Shown: positions 26,137 to 36,599, counted from the stretch's first letter. The stretch: 64,000 bases of DNA from JAJTGZ01 sp964403525 (GCA_964403525.1 CAYOGE010000008.1:35849-99848), one strand, 5' to 3'. Translations and numbers: made by a program. The notes: generated from the letters alone by a model not told the origin.

Positions 26137-26777
26137 GGGATGTGTTCCGGGTTGTTGAGTTTTCGAGGCGGGAGGGGGCGGACACGGGGGGAATGGGGCG
26201 GAGAGACGTGAGCTTTGAGACGTGAGTAGAGGCAGGAAGGCGGAGGCAGTAAGCCAGCGAGGCGGGGGGCAAAACGCGAGCGGCCACGGGTGTTGTCCGT
26301 GGCCGTCATCTGCCGGGTGCCGACCTTGAAGGATCGGTGGAACCAGCGCTCGCAGGTTTTCATTTCCGCGTCAGGCCATGTGGCCCTCCGCGGCGGGAAG
26401 AAAACCGGCACCCTCTCCGGAGCATCCGAGCTTCCGGAAAAGGCATGACCGCGCAGGCGTGATGGCCTGGTGATCAGCGAGCATGATGACGGCGTGTGGT
26501 CATAAAAAATCAGTCCTTTGACGACACCGTAACCAGGATTTCAACAGCACCAGTTTATGCGGGGTTTGGTGGGGGGGCAAGCGGCCCGGATTGGGAGTAG
26601 AGCATGTTCCTGCTGGAGCTCAGCCCCGCAGAGCGATTCGGCGAGTGCAGAATCGGCTCTCTTGAGCTGGAAATCGGACCTGGAACCGAAGGCGGCCGGC
26701 CCGGGGGACGGACTCTATGTGGCTCCGCTGCCGCCGGTCTTCTGCTCTTAACTCATCTGCGTTCCCTTCAATAGCCC
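26137..26777. other. Divergent intergenic region between nusA and the DinB-like gene
   Basis: No gene can be supported with confidence in these 641 bases. The nusA side holds a 9-bp hairpin (26281-26305) and a minus-strand frame from about 26361 (MKTCERWFHRSFK...) that could be a short leader peptide but has no homologue I recognise. The middle (about 26495-26560) is the most AT-rich part, with ATAAAAAATCAG and CTTTGACGAC, and is the best place for promoters. The DinB-like side shows nothing else. Confidence 0.5.
26281..26305 (-). promoter_or_regulatory. Hairpin in the nusA leader, possible attenuator
   Basis: CGGCCACGG and CCGTGGCCG pair around a 7-base loop (9-bp stem). On the minus strand, a GTTTTG run follows 6 bases after the stem, which makes a weak attenuator or terminator about 145 bases before the nusA start. 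NusA is autoregulated in other bacteria, so a role in feedback is possible but unproven. Confidence 0.4.
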
Positions 26778-27293
26778 ATGACCGATCCTCTCGCTCTCTA
26801 CGCGTATCTGGTGCTCGCCCGTACCCGCGTGATGGACAAGGCCGCGACCCTTGCGCCCGGGCAGCCCGTCCAGGCATTCCCGATCGGCCTGGGGAGTGTC
26901 GCGGCGACGCTGACGCACACGGTGCTGGCGGAGTGGTTCTACGTACGTCGCATCGCAGGTGAGCCGGTGCCGGCGTACAAGGAGTGGCCGCACCAGTACG
27001 AACATCCGCCGGCGATTGGGGTCATCCGGGCGTTCTGGGATGAGCAGAGCGTGCGGACGCGGCGCGTATTGGCGGGTGAGCGGGATTGGGAGCGGAAGAT
27101 CAGTTACACGGCTCTGCTTGACGAGGGTGAGAAGGGACCGGCGCGGACGATCACGGCTACGCCGCGGGAGATATTCACGCAGCTTGCGCTGCACGAGGTG
27201 CACCACCGTTCGCAGGTGATGGCGATGATGCGGCAGCTTGGGGCGGTCGTGGAGGACCTGGATTTCAGTGCGATGACGTACGCGAGGCGGTAG
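26778..27293 (+). CDS. DinB family protein, probable metalloenzyme
   Basis: A 171-residue four-helix bundle protein of the DinB/YfiT type. The expected metal triad is present: His47 (TLTHTVLAEWF) and the HEVHHRSQVM motif (His139, His142/143). DinB-like proteins include bacillithiol, mycothiol or other thiol transferases and maleylpyruvate isomerase relatives; the substrate cannot be told from sequence. It is transcribed away from nusA across a 641-base gap and converges on the GGQ protein gene, from which it is separated by the hairpin pair at 27297-27380. Confidence 0.83.
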   Translation: MTDPLALYAYLVLARTRVMDKAATLAPGQPVQAFPIGLGSVAATLTHTVLAEWFYVRRIAGEPVPAYKEWPHQYEHPPAIGVIRAFWDEQSVRTRRVLAGERDWERKISYTALLDEGEKGPARTITATPREIFTQLALHEVHHRSQVMAMMRQLGAVVEDLDFSAMTYARR

Positions 27294-27296
27294 GCC

Positions 27297-27380
27297 ATAA
27301 GAGCCTTGTGCGCGAGCACAAGGGGTACGGGGAGCGTGTTTCATCCGCAATCACCTTGTGCTTGCGCACAAGGGTCTTAT
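27297..27380. repeat. Inverted pair of REP-like hairpins
   Basis: Two 27-base arms, 27297-27323 and 27354-27380, are near-perfect reverse complements of each other (25 of 27). Each arm contains its own 8-bp stem, CCTTGTGC/GCACAAGG, with a 4-base loop (GCGA in the first, a GNRA loop). The layout resembles a REP/BIME unit. It fills the gap between two convergent genes and the second arm includes the TAA stop of the minus-strand gene. Confidence 0.7.
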
Positions 27381-28039
27381 CGCAGCAGGTGCCCGCCGCG
27401 CTTGGCCCGCTGCGCGTTCCACTCCGCCATTGCGGGCGGGTGGTCTTTGACGAGCTTGATGAGCTGACTGGTGGTGATGCCGAGCCGCTCGGCGGCGGGC
27501 TTTGGCTCCCACCCGCCTTCGCCGCTGTCGGCAATCGTGTCGAGGGCTTCGGCGAGGAGGGCGGGGTAGTCGTGGTGGTCGGGGTTGCAGGCGATGCGGC
27601 CCGTACTGCCGTCGCGCGTGCCGCCGACGCGTGAGCGCCACAGTGTGGAGTTCTGCTCGCCGGGTTTGCCCGCGGGGTTGATGGCCGCGTCGAGCGATTG
27701 GATGAACTGCTCAAACGTCTTGCCGCGGAGGGCGGGCGCGGGGGGGGCGGGCGTACGGATGTGGACGGCGAGTGTGAGACGCAGGCGGCGGAGGGCGACG
27801 GACTTGTTCTCGCTCTGTGAGCGGCGCTCACCGGCGTGTGCCTTCAGGCCGCTGGGGCGGTGGGTGAGGGTGATGAGCGTGCTGACCTTGTTGCGGTGCT
27901 GGCCGCCGGGGCCGCCGCCGCGGCCTGCGGCAAGATCGCATTGGGCCAGGAGGGCTTCGTCACTGAGGCAGGCAGGGTGGGGGTGGGGGAGGGGGGACAA
28001 AGTGAACGTGAAAGTGAACGTGAAAGAAGACAGGTTCAC
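27377..28039 (-). CDS. GGQ-domain peptide chain release factor-like protein
   Basis: A 220-residue protein with the peptidyl-tRNA hydrolase loop GRGGGPGGQHRNKVST (GGQ near residue 46), followed by the basic strand LKAHAGERRSQSENKSVALRRL typical of class I release factors. Lacking a codon-recognition domain, it resembles the ArfB/prfH-like, stand-alone group that rescues stalled ribosomes. The C-terminal 100 residues carry a second conserved-looking part (YPALLAEALDTIADSGEGG, KPAAERLGITTSQLIKLVK). The start is a GTG at 28039 overlapping the tsaD stop; an alternative TTG lies at 28000. The residues between are encoded by a 12-base tandem repeat. Confidence 0.82.
   Translation of the reverse strand: MNLSSFTFTFTFTLSPLPHPHPACLSDEALLAQCDLAAGRGGGPGGQHRNKVSTLITLTHRPSGLKAHAGERRSQSENKSVALRRLRLTLAVHIRTPAPPAPALRGKTFEQFIQSLDAAINPAGKPGEQNSTLWRSRVGGTRDGSTGRIACNPDHHDYPALLAEALDTIADSGEGGWEPKPAAERLGITTSQLIKLVKDHPPAMAEWNAQRAKRGGHLLR
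28001..28024. repeat. Two exact copies of a 12-base tandem repeat
   Basis: AGTGAACGTGAA occurs twice in a row. It encodes the Thr-Phe alternation near the N-terminus of the GGQ protein if the GTG at 28039 is the start. Its 12-base length keeps the reading frame when copy number changes. Confidence 0.7.
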
Positions 28040-29130
28040 AGCGAGGTGGTGGGGACTGCGGAGAAGCCCGTATCGGTTCCTGCTGTGGGGTCGGTGTCGA
28101 GCAGGACCGCCGCGAGCCCGGCGATCATGGCTGCGTTGTCCATGCACAGGTCCAAGGGGGGGAGGCGGAGGTCGAGCGCGTGGTTCTGTGCGAAGCGTGC
28201 GAGCTCTGCGCGCAGGCGCGAGTTGGCGCTGACGCCGCCGCCGACGAGAAGAGACTTGATGCCCCCGTGCTGTTCGAGCGCGCGCCCGAGCTTCATGGTG
28301 ATCGCGGCGGCGGCGGCGCGCTGGAACGAGGCGCAGAGGTCTTGGGCGCTTGGGCGGGTGTGGGCGGGTGCTTTGGGGCCGGGGACACCGTTCCATTTGT
28401 AGAGCACGGCGGTCTTGAGGCCGCTGAAGGAGAAGTCGAGCGAGCCGGGCGCGACGCGTGAGACGGGGAAGGTGATGAGCGTGTGGTCACCCTTCTGCGC
28501 GAGTTTGTCGACCAGTGGGCCGCCGGGGAAGCCGAGTCCGATGATCGCGGCGACTTTGTCGTACGCCTCGCCGATGGCGTCATCGATCGTCGCGGCGATG
28601 CGGGTCATGCGCGAGGGGGAGTGCATGAGGTAGATGGAGGTGTGCCCGCCGCTGACGACCAGGCCGAGCGCTGGAAACTGCGGCATCGGCGGAGCGGTCA
28701 TGCACCCGGCGTAAAGGTGAGCGTGGATGTGGTCAACGGGGATGCACGGCTTGCCCAGCGCGAGGGCGAGCCCCTTTGCGCCCGCAACGCCGACCAGCAG
28801 CGAGCCGATCAGCCCGGGGCGGTTGCCGACGGCGACGGCGTCAAGGTCGGCGAGCGTGACGCCGGCCTCGCTCACGGCCTGGCGGACGATCGGCAGGAGG
28901 CGCTCGGCGTGGGCGCGGCTGGCGATCTCGGGGACGACGCCGCGGTACTCGGCGTGGAGTTCGTGCTGGCTGGCGATGGTGTTTGAGAGGATCGCGGCGC
29001 GGCCGGAAGGGTCGGTGCGGACGATGGCGGCGGCGGTCTCGTCGCAGGAGGTCTCGAGACCGAGGATGAGGTGGCCCGCGTCCTTTGCGCGGGTCTCGCG
29101 GGCGCGTGTTGTGGGGCTGGGGATGGTCAT
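28036..29130 (-). CDS. tsaD: tRNA N6-adenosine threonylcarbamoyltransferase
   Basis: TsaD transfers the threonylcarbamoyl group to A37 of ANN-decoding tRNAs with TsaB, TsaC and TsaE. The 364-residue protein has the family start LILGLETSCDETAAAIV, the metal motif HIHAHLYAG, LGLVVSGGHTSIYL, GEAYDKVAAIIGL, GGPLVDKLA and FSFSGLKTAVL, with GGGVSANSRLRAEL at the C-terminus. Length is standard. The start at 29130 was chosen because the conserved core follows after 20 residues. It begins one base inside the stop of the thioredoxin-like gene (TGATG) and ends overlapping the GGQ gene, so the run is tightly coupled. Confidence 0.97.
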   Translation of the reverse strand: MTIPSPTTRARETRAKDAGHLILGLETSCDETAAAIVRTDPSGRAAILSNTIASQHELHAEYRGVVPEIASRAHAERLLPIVRQAVSEAGVTLADLDAVAVGNRPGLIGSLLVGVAGAKGLALALGKPCIPVDHIHAHLYAGCMTAPPMPQFPALGLVVSGGHTSIYLMHSPSRMTRIAATIDDAIGEAYDKVAAIIGLGFPGGPLVDKLAQKGDHTLITFPVSRVAPGSLDFSFSGLKTAVLYKWNGVPGPKAPAHTRPSAQDLCASFQRAAAAAITMKLGRALEQHGGIKSLLVGGGVSANSRLRAELARFAQNHALDLRLPPLDLCMDNAAMIAGLAAVLLDTDPTAGTDTGFSAVPTTSL

Positions 29131-29726
29131 CAGTCCTTGTGGAACGCGCGGAGCTTGGTGGAGAGGCGCAGCAGCAGGGCGACGCGCTCGAACTGGTCGA
29201 TCCAGTCTGCGGTGACGGCGGCGACCTCGTCTGCCGGCACGGGTGCGCCGGGGAGGGGGCACGAGGGGCCGAGCTTGGCCGCAGCCATGCGGCGGTAACG
29301 CGCCAGCGTGCGGTCACCGCCGAGTGCGACGAAGTCGAATTCCTCGTTGAGGAAGATGACGACGGGGACGCGCCCGCCGCCGCAGATGGTGAAGTTGGCG
29401 CTGAAGTCGGCGTGGAGGTCTCGGTCGATCAGGCGCAGGTCGATGCCGGCGGAGCGGCCGCCGAGGTCTGAGGCGGGGCGGAGCTGCGCGATCGCGGCGA
29501 GGATGGGGACCTGCTGGACGCAGTCGCCGCACCAGGTGCCGGAGATGACCAGCACGTTGATGCGCCGCTGGAAGCCCTGGATGAGGGCCTGCTGCGGTGG
29601 TTTGAGCGCGACGCCGGCGGCGAACGCCTCCCAGCGCGTGCGCTCGGGGGGCTTGGCGGTGGCGAGGTACTTGGCGTATGGGAGCGCAGACTCGAAGGTT
29701 GCGCGGTAGGCCGCGGGTGTGAGCAT
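29130..29726 (-). CDS. Thioredoxin-like protein with WCGDC motif
   Basis: A 198-residue protein with a thioredoxin fold centred on ISGTWCGDCVQQVPILAAIA, where Cys66 and Cys69 are the redox pair. The Gly-Asp between the cysteines matches the thioredoxin_9-like or bacilliredoxin-type groups rather than classic CGPC thioredoxin. A cis-Pro segment VPVVIFLNEEFDFVALGG follows. Residues 1-50 form a helical extension. There is no signal peptide, so it acts in the cytoplasm. It lies between a small membrane gene and tsaD with a one-base overlap to tsaD. Confidence 0.85.
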   Translation of the reverse strand: MLTPAAYRATFESALPYAKYLATAKPPERTRWEAFAAGVALKPPQQALIQGFQRRINVLVISGTWCGDCVQQVPILAAIAQLRPASDLGGRSAGIDLRLIDRDLHADFSANFTICGGGRVPVVIFLNEEFDFVALGGDRTLARYRRMAAAKLGPSCPLPGAPVPADEVAAVTADWIDQFERVALLLRLSTKLRAFHKD

Positions 29727-29773
29727 GTGGCAGGGTATGGGTAGAGCGTGAGCGTCTGCCCGATCGCGGGGGG

Positions 29774-30120
29774 TCACGCGTTGATCGAGAGGATGAGGCA
29801 GACGGCGGCGGCGGTGACGGCTGCGGCGAGGAGCGTCTTTGGGAGTGTCGCGGAGCGGAACGCCTTTGACGTGGTGAGCAGGACGGTGGAGACGACCCAG
29901 ACGACGAGGAAGCAGGCGACGAGGGTCGGCCACTTGGAGATGCCGAAGGGGTGCTTGAGGATGTACATGAGCACGGCGCCGGTGCCGAATGGGGCGACGC
30001 CGAAGACGAGCATCTGGCGGGTCTCGGGGCTGCGGTTCACCGACGCCCAGTCGACGGCGATGATCGCCAGCGCGATGGCCAGGCAGCAGACGATCAGCAC
30101 GATGACGGTGATGGGTGACA

Positions 30121-30121
<1 letters not shown>
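29774..30121 (-). CDS. Small membrane protein between mutS and the thioredoxin gene
   Basis: A 115-residue protein with four hydrophobic segments (about 4-23, 37-53, 62-81 and 94-112). The loop WASVNRSPETRQMLVFGVAPFG and HPFGISKWP separate them. The ATG overlaps the mutS stop (TGATG), so it is coupled to mutS. I do not recognise a family, and its presence in a repair and tRNA-modification operon says nothing certain about its job. Confidence 0.65.
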
Positions 30122-32817
<2,696 letters not shown>

Positions 32818-32874
32818 GTGAGGAGATGGTAGTGACCGGGCGCTGGTTTTGGGGGGCTTGGCGGTTCGGCCATG

Positions 32875-32902
32875 AAAAAACGCCCGGCTTTTCGCCGGGC
32901 GT
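32875..32902 (-). terminator. Intrinsic terminator of the tRNA-Ala transcript
   Basis: On the minus strand ACGCCCGGC and GCCGGGCGT pair around GAAAA, followed by TTTTTT (32880 down to 32875). It lies 14 bases after the tRNA 3' end and before mutS, separating the tRNA transcript from the mutS operon. Confidence 0.88.
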
Positions 32903-32915
32903 CTTGCGGGGGAAG

Positions 32916-32988
32916 TGGAGCGGAGGAGAGTCGAACTCCCGACCTCTTCATTGCGAACGAAGCGCTCTACCAACTGAGCTACCGCCCC
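32916..32988 (-). tRNA. tRNA-Ala(CGC)
   Basis: Reading the minus strand from 32988 gives a full cloverleaf: 7-bp acceptor (GGGGCGG with CCGCTCC), D arm GCTC/GAGC, anticodon stem CTTCG/TGAAG with loop TTCGCAA, and T arm GGGAG/CTCCT with TTCGACT. The anticodon is CGC, reading GCG alanine codons, which suits this GC-rich genome. Position 3-70 is G-T (G3:U70), the identity element read by alanyl-tRNA synthetase. A73 is present and CCA is not encoded. There is no intron. Confidence 0.97.
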
Positions 32989-33006
32989 GTTTTTTTGGAC
33001 GGGCGG

Positions 33007-33035
33007 AGTATAGCCTGCGGCGCGGCGGGCGTCAG
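33007..33035 (-). promoter_or_regulatory. Sigma70-type promoter of the tRNA-Ala gene
   Basis: On the minus strand CTGACG (33030-33035) and TATACT (33007-33012) are separated by exactly 17 bases. Transcription would start near 33000, about 12 bases before the tRNA 5' end. The spacing and the near-consensus -10 make this convincing. Confidence 0.75.
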
Positions 33036-33120
33036 CGCCGGGCCTTTGCCGAAGACGGAAAGAACGGGCCTTCAGACCTTTCTGGCGGCGTCGGGCGTAG
33101 GTTTGTGCAAGGAGCAGGCG

Positions 33121-34119
33121 ATGCGCAGGTTGACGAGGCTGGCGGCGTGGGCGTTTGGGCTGGTTGGGGTGTGCGCCTTGGCGGTGTCTTGCAGCGGGGG
33201 CGGCAAGCCATCGGCCGTTGCCAGGTCTCAGTGGCCCGCGCCGATGAGCGTGGTGGTCTCGATCCCGCCGCTGAAGGGCCTGATCGAGCCGCTGCTTCCC
33301 CCGGGCAGCACGGTCACCGTGCTGATCCCGCCGGGGGTGAGCGAGCACGGGTATGAGGTGCCGCCGGGCCAGTTGAAGGGTGCGATCAACGCGGACATGC
33401 TGGTGTGGATCGGCGGCATGGAGCCGCAGGTGGATGCGCTGAGCGCCGCGAACAAGCGGGAGAAACGCGTCGATGTGCGGCTGGTTGAGGTGCTCAACAT
33501 CCGGCCGGTGGAACACGACGGGCATGACCATGACCACGATCATGCAGAAGGGGGCGGCCAGGATGGGCACGGGCACGGGGGCGATGATCCGCACGTGTGG
33601 CTTGATCCGACGCAGGCGGTATTGATCACGCGGCGGTTGGCGGATCGAATCGTCCAGTGCCGTCCGCTCGATTCGGTGGCCGCCGGAGCGCACCCGGCCG
33701 AGGTCGCGTGCAAGGGCGCGATCGCTCGATTGAACGACCTTGATGCGGAGTTCCGCGGTGGTCTGGCCGGTGCGGGGTCGCGCACCATCGTGGTCGGTCA
33801 TGATGCGTACGGCTGGCTGGCTCGCCGGTATGACCTGCAGACGGTGGCGATCAGCGGGCTCAACGCGACGGAGCCGACCCCCGGCGACCTTCAGAAGGCC
33901 AAGGAGGCCGTGCGGGCGAACAAGCTCAGGGCCGTCTTTGCCGAGCCGCAACTGAACCCGGCGGCGGCGAAGCGAATCGCCGACGAGACCGGTGCAGAGG
34001 TGCTTGCGCTCGACCCGCTGGGCGATGGCGACTACTTCAAGATGATGCGGTCGAACCTTGCGGTGATCCGCACCGCGCTTGGCCTGCAGGGTGGGACCGC
34101 CAGCCCTGCTCCCCGATGA
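33121..34119 (+). CDS. znuA: Zinc/manganese ABC transporter substrate-binding lipoprotein
   Basis: Captures Zn2+ (or Mn2+) outside the inner membrane for the ZnuBC transporter. The 332-residue protein has a lipoprotein signal with Cys24 (CALAVSC), the conserved start VVSIPPLKGLIEPLLPPGSTVTVLIPPG with HGYEVPPGQL, and a His/Asp-rich loop (about residues 133-165: HDGHDHDHDHAEGGGQDGHGHG), followed by DDPHVWLDPTQA, where His is a ligand. The His-rich loop is typical of zinc-specific members. AAGGAG lies 6 bases before the ATG. Its stop overlaps the znuC start by 4 bases. No zinc-repressor site was recognised upstream. Confidence 0.93.
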   Translation: MRRLTRLAAWAFGLVGVCALAVSCSGGGKPSAVARSQWPAPMSVVVSIPPLKGLIEPLLPPGSTVTVLIPPGVSEHGYEVPPGQLKGAINADMLVWIGGMEPQVDALSAANKREKRVDVRLVEVLNIRPVEHDGHDHDHDHAEGGGQDGHGHGGDDPHVWLDPTQAVLITRRLADRIVQCRPLDSVAAGAHPAEVACKGAIARLNDLDAEFRGGLAGAGSRTIVVGHDAYGWLARRYDLQTVAISGLNATEPTPGDLQKAKEAVRANKLRAVFAEPQLNPAAAKRIADETGAEVLALDPLGDGDYFKMMRSNLAVIRTALGLQGGTASPAPR

Positions 34120-35009
34120 ACTACCATCTGAGCGTGTCAGAAGCGGCGGTGCAGGTTGAAGGCGTGACGTTCACCTATCCGGGCGGTGAATCGCCCGCGC
34201 TGGAGAACGTTTCGCTGGCGGTGCCGACGGGGGGGCGGCTTGGCATCCTTGGCCCAAACGGCGGAGGGAAGAGCACGCTGCTGAAGGTGGTGCTTGGGCT
34301 GCTTGCGCCGCGCTTGGGGCGCGTGCGGATCTTTGGGCGTTCGCCGCGCGAGGCGACGCGGGCGGGGCTGGTGGGGTACGTGCCGCAGGGGCTGGAGGTT
34401 GAGAAGGGGTTTCCGCTGACGGTGCGGCAGGTGGTTGAACTCGCGGTGTCGTGGCGGTTGCCTGGGTGGAAGCGTCTTGCCGACGCGGAGCTGGAGCGGG
34501 TGGAGTCGCTGCTTGGGCTGGTCGGGGCGGCGGGGTTTGCCGAGAAGCCGATCGGCTCGCTCTCAGGGGGGCAGTTGCAGCGGGTGATGATTGCGCGGGC
34601 GCTGGCTCCGCGCCCGAAGTTGCTGGTGCTGGATGAGCCGACGGTGGGGATCGATGCGGCGGGGCAGTCTCAGTTTGCGTCGCTGCTGTCGGCCGTACAT
34701 CAGCAGACGGGCGTCACGCTGCTGATCGTGAGCCACGACATCAGGGCGATCGCGGCTGGGTGTGACCGCGTTGCGTGCCTGTCGCGCCGGCTTCATTTTC
34801 ATGACGCGCCGAGCGGGCTGACACCTTCGGTGCTTGCCGAGGTGTTCGCGCACGATGTGGCCGGGCTTGCGGGCGTCGGGCCGCTGGCGGGCATGCACGT
34901 CCACGCGCACGGACCGGGTGAGGCCTGCCCGATGGAGGGGGGGCACGCCCATCCCGTGCGCCTGGGTATCGAGGGCCGGCCGGAAGGGCAGAGCGGGGGT
35001 GGGACTTGA
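34116..35009 (+). CDS. znuC: Zinc/manganese ABC transporter ATP-binding protein
   Basis: The 297-residue ATPase that powers ZnuB. It has Walker A GPNGGGKSTLLK, signature LSGGQLQRVMIARAL, Walker B LLVLDEPTVGID and the switch SHDIRAIA. Length is a little above the usual 250 because of a C-terminal tail that is His/Gly-rich (MHVHAHGPGEACPMEGGHAHP), perhaps binding metal. The ATG overlaps the znuA stop as ATGA, and its own stop overlaps the znuB start as TTGA, so the three genes form one translationally coupled unit. Confidence 0.95.
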   Translation: MNYHLSVSEAAVQVEGVTFTYPGGESPALENVSLAVPTGGRLGILGPNGGGKSTLLKVVLGLLAPRLGRVRIFGRSPREATRAGLVGYVPQGLEVEKGFPLTVRQVVELAVSWRLPGWKRLADAELERVESLLGLVGAAGFAEKPIGSLSGGQLQRVMIARALAPRPKLLVLDEPTVGIDAAGQSQFASLLSAVHQQTGVTLLIVSHDIRAIAAGCDRVACLSRRLHFHDAPSGLTPSVLAEVFAHDVAGLAGVGPLAGMHVHAHGPGEACPMEGGHAHPVRLGIEGRPEGQSGGGT

Positions 35010-35908
35010 GCCTCTGGGGAACCGTTTCAACGTTCGATGACGCTTGGCCGCTGTTGATCCGGCCGGGGTTGATCGGCGCTGCGCTCTGTGTAATGTGCGG
35101 GGTGCTGAGCGTGCCGGTGGTGCTCAAGCGGCTCTCGTTTGCGGGTCAGGGGATCAGCCACAGCGCGTTCGGCGGGATCGGCGTTGCGGCGCTGGTGGGG
35201 GTGCTGCTGGCCGGGGGCGCGGGGTCGTCTGTGGGTGTCGGGCAGGGGGGGCTGCTTGAGTTTGCGATCGTGCTTGTGTTTTGTATCGGCGCGGCGATGC
35301 TGATGTCGCTGGTGGGAGACAACAAGGTCACCCACGAGGACACGGGGATCGGCATGCTGCTGGTGGCGGCGATGGCGCTTGGCGGGCTGCTGGTTGAGCT
35401 GTCGCGGCAGCTGGCGGTCGCCAGGGGTCTGGCGCCGAGCGTGCGCACGTGGGAGAGCGTGCTGTTTGGTTCGGTCATGCTGTCTGGTGATTCGGAGATC
35501 GTGCTGGCGTGGATCGTGGCGGCGGTGGTTGTCGGCCTGGCGTGGTGGTGGCGGCGGCCGCTGCTTTTCTGGACGCTCGACGAGCAGGCGGCGCCGGTGT
35601 ACGGCGTGCCGGCGCGGCGGATGCGGGCGTTGCTGATGGCGTTGCTGGCGGTGGCGGTGGTGACGAGCATGAAGCTGGCGGGCGTGGTCCCCGCGACGGC
35701 GCTGCTGGTGCTGCCCGGTGCGATCGCGCTGCGGTTGAGCAACTCGCTGCGAACGGTTCTTGCCGTGTCGGTGGGGGGCGCTGTTGCAGGGCTGCTTGTG
35801 GCGCTGGTGGCGGCGGTTGAGTTCAACGTTCAGCCGGGGCCGACGCTGGTGCTTGTGCTGACGGTGATGTACGGGGCCGCGGCGGCGTTGAAGCGCCGGC
35901 TCGGCTGA
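35006..35908 (+). CDS. znuB: Zinc/manganese ABC transporter permease
   Basis: The 300-residue inner-membrane permease of the ABC-3 family, with eight or nine hydrophobic helices (for example LIRPGLIGAALCVMCGVLSV, VVLKRLSFAGQGISHSAFGGIGVAAL, VVPATALLVLPGAIALRLS). The motif SFAGQGISHSAFGGIG is the family's conserved loop that meets the ATPase. The start is TTG at 35006, overlapping the znuC stop. It is followed by a small gene after 13 bases, probably in the same transcript. Confidence 0.93.
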   Translation: MSLWGTVSTFDDAWPLLIRPGLIGAALCVMCGVLSVPVVLKRLSFAGQGISHSAFGGIGVAALVGVLLAGGAGSSVGVGQGGLLEFAIVLVFCIGAAMLMSLVGDNKVTHEDTGIGMLLVAAMALGGLLVELSRQLAVARGLAPSVRTWESVLFGSVMLSGDSEIVLAWIVAAVVVGLAWWWRRPLLFWTLDEQAAPVYGVPARRMRALLMALLAVAVVTSMKLAGVVPATALLVLPGAIALRLSNSLRTVLAVSVGGAVAGLLVALVAAVEFNVQPGPTLVLVLTVMYGAAAALKRRLG

Positions 35909-35921
35909 AACGGAGGCGGTG

Positions 35922-36116
35922 ATGGACGAGATGAAGGCCGAACGGCTGCTGGCGGAACTGGATCGGCTTCGGAAGGATGTGCCCGAGGACAGGAGCGACA
36001 TCGAGTGGCAGACGCTCTACCACGTCTTCTGCTTCGTGTCGTACAAGATGACCGACTTTCGCAGGTATGTTGAGGAGCAGAACGCCAAGGGGGCGTTCAA
36101 GGATGTCGAGGAGTAG
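35922..36116 (+). CDS. Small helical protein downstream of znuB
   Basis: A 64-residue soluble protein (MDEMKAERLLAELDRLRKD, EWQTLYHVFCFVSYKMTDFRRYVEEQ) with no signal or membrane segment, mostly charged helices. GGAGG lies just before the ATG at 35922, so it is very likely translated; a GTG at 35919 is an alternative. It follows znuB by 13 bases, but I do not recognise a family and cannot say whether it works with the transporter. Confidence 0.65.
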   Translation: MDEMKAERLLAELDRLRKDVPEDRSDIEWQTLYHVFCFVSYKMTDFRRYVEEQNAKGAFKDVEE

Positions 36117-36179
36117 GCGCCGCGGGGTGTCGGGCGCGGGTGCGGCCGCGCGCGTCCCCCAGATTCACTCCCTAGGTAC

Positions 36180-36582
36180 GCGGCGGCAGAGAAAATCATC
36201 AAAGAAGCTGAACCGACTGGCAATTCATTGACGAATATGTCAGTGTATCGAGGCTTGCGTGCGGCATCGGCGGGACCACGAGACATCCGCCCTTTCGTAC
36301 GGAAGCGAGGCACGTGGTGGGACTGCAGACCCATCGCGTGTGCAGGACACGTCCGCGGGCGACGGCCCGCGGGATAGAGCCCGGCGGCCGGATGAGTTCC
36401 CCCGGCGACGGTTGGGCAAACCGCGTGTGAAAGGAGATGGTCCAGTGCTTAATGACTACGGATCTCAAAAGGGGTGTGGCCTGTAAGAAGGCCGCTCGAC
36501 GGAACGGCCGTTGAGGCCTTACCCCGTGAGCATGATCGAGTGCTCAACGCCCGCCCGGTTTCGACCGGGCGGGCTTCTTTTT
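36180..36582 (+). ncRNA. Unassigned structured RNA candidate ending in a strong terminator
   Basis: These 400 bases have no credible gene on either strand but hold several strong stems: CGTGT/ACACG near 36336-36352, CCGCGGGC/GCCCGCGG around 36352-36371, and an 8-bp stem CTCGACGG/CCGTTGAG nested inside GGC/GCC and GTAA/TTAC pairs near 36484-36525, all ending in an 11-bp terminator. RNase P, tmRNA, SRP RNA and the common riboswitch cores (GEMM, cobalamin, TPP, THF) were checked by eye and do not match. The 5' end is not defined. It could be a stand-alone RNA or a long 3' region of the zinc operon. Confidence 0.35.
36549..36582 (+). terminator. Strong intrinsic terminator
   Basis: GCCCGCCCGGT and ACCGGGCGGGC form a perfect 11-bp stem around TTCG, followed by TTCTTTTT. 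It reads on the plus strand and stands 17 bases before the stop of the convergent gene at 36600. Confidence 0.92.
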
Positions 36583-36599
36583 GCGACGGGCCCGCGGGG

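Noticed and set aside
32818..33951. Extension of mutS upstream to 33951
   Set aside because: It runs through the tRNA and znuA on the opposite strand; MutS family sequence begins at the Met at 32817.
36394..36480. A GEMM-type riboswitch suggested by GGGCAAACC
   Set aside because: The second conserved block (GGGACGCAAAGCC) and the receptor stem that should follow are missing.
36199..36486. Short frames on both strands within the structured gap after the zinc operon
   Set aside because: No ribosome binding site or recognisable pattern, and they overlap strong stems that look like RNA structure.
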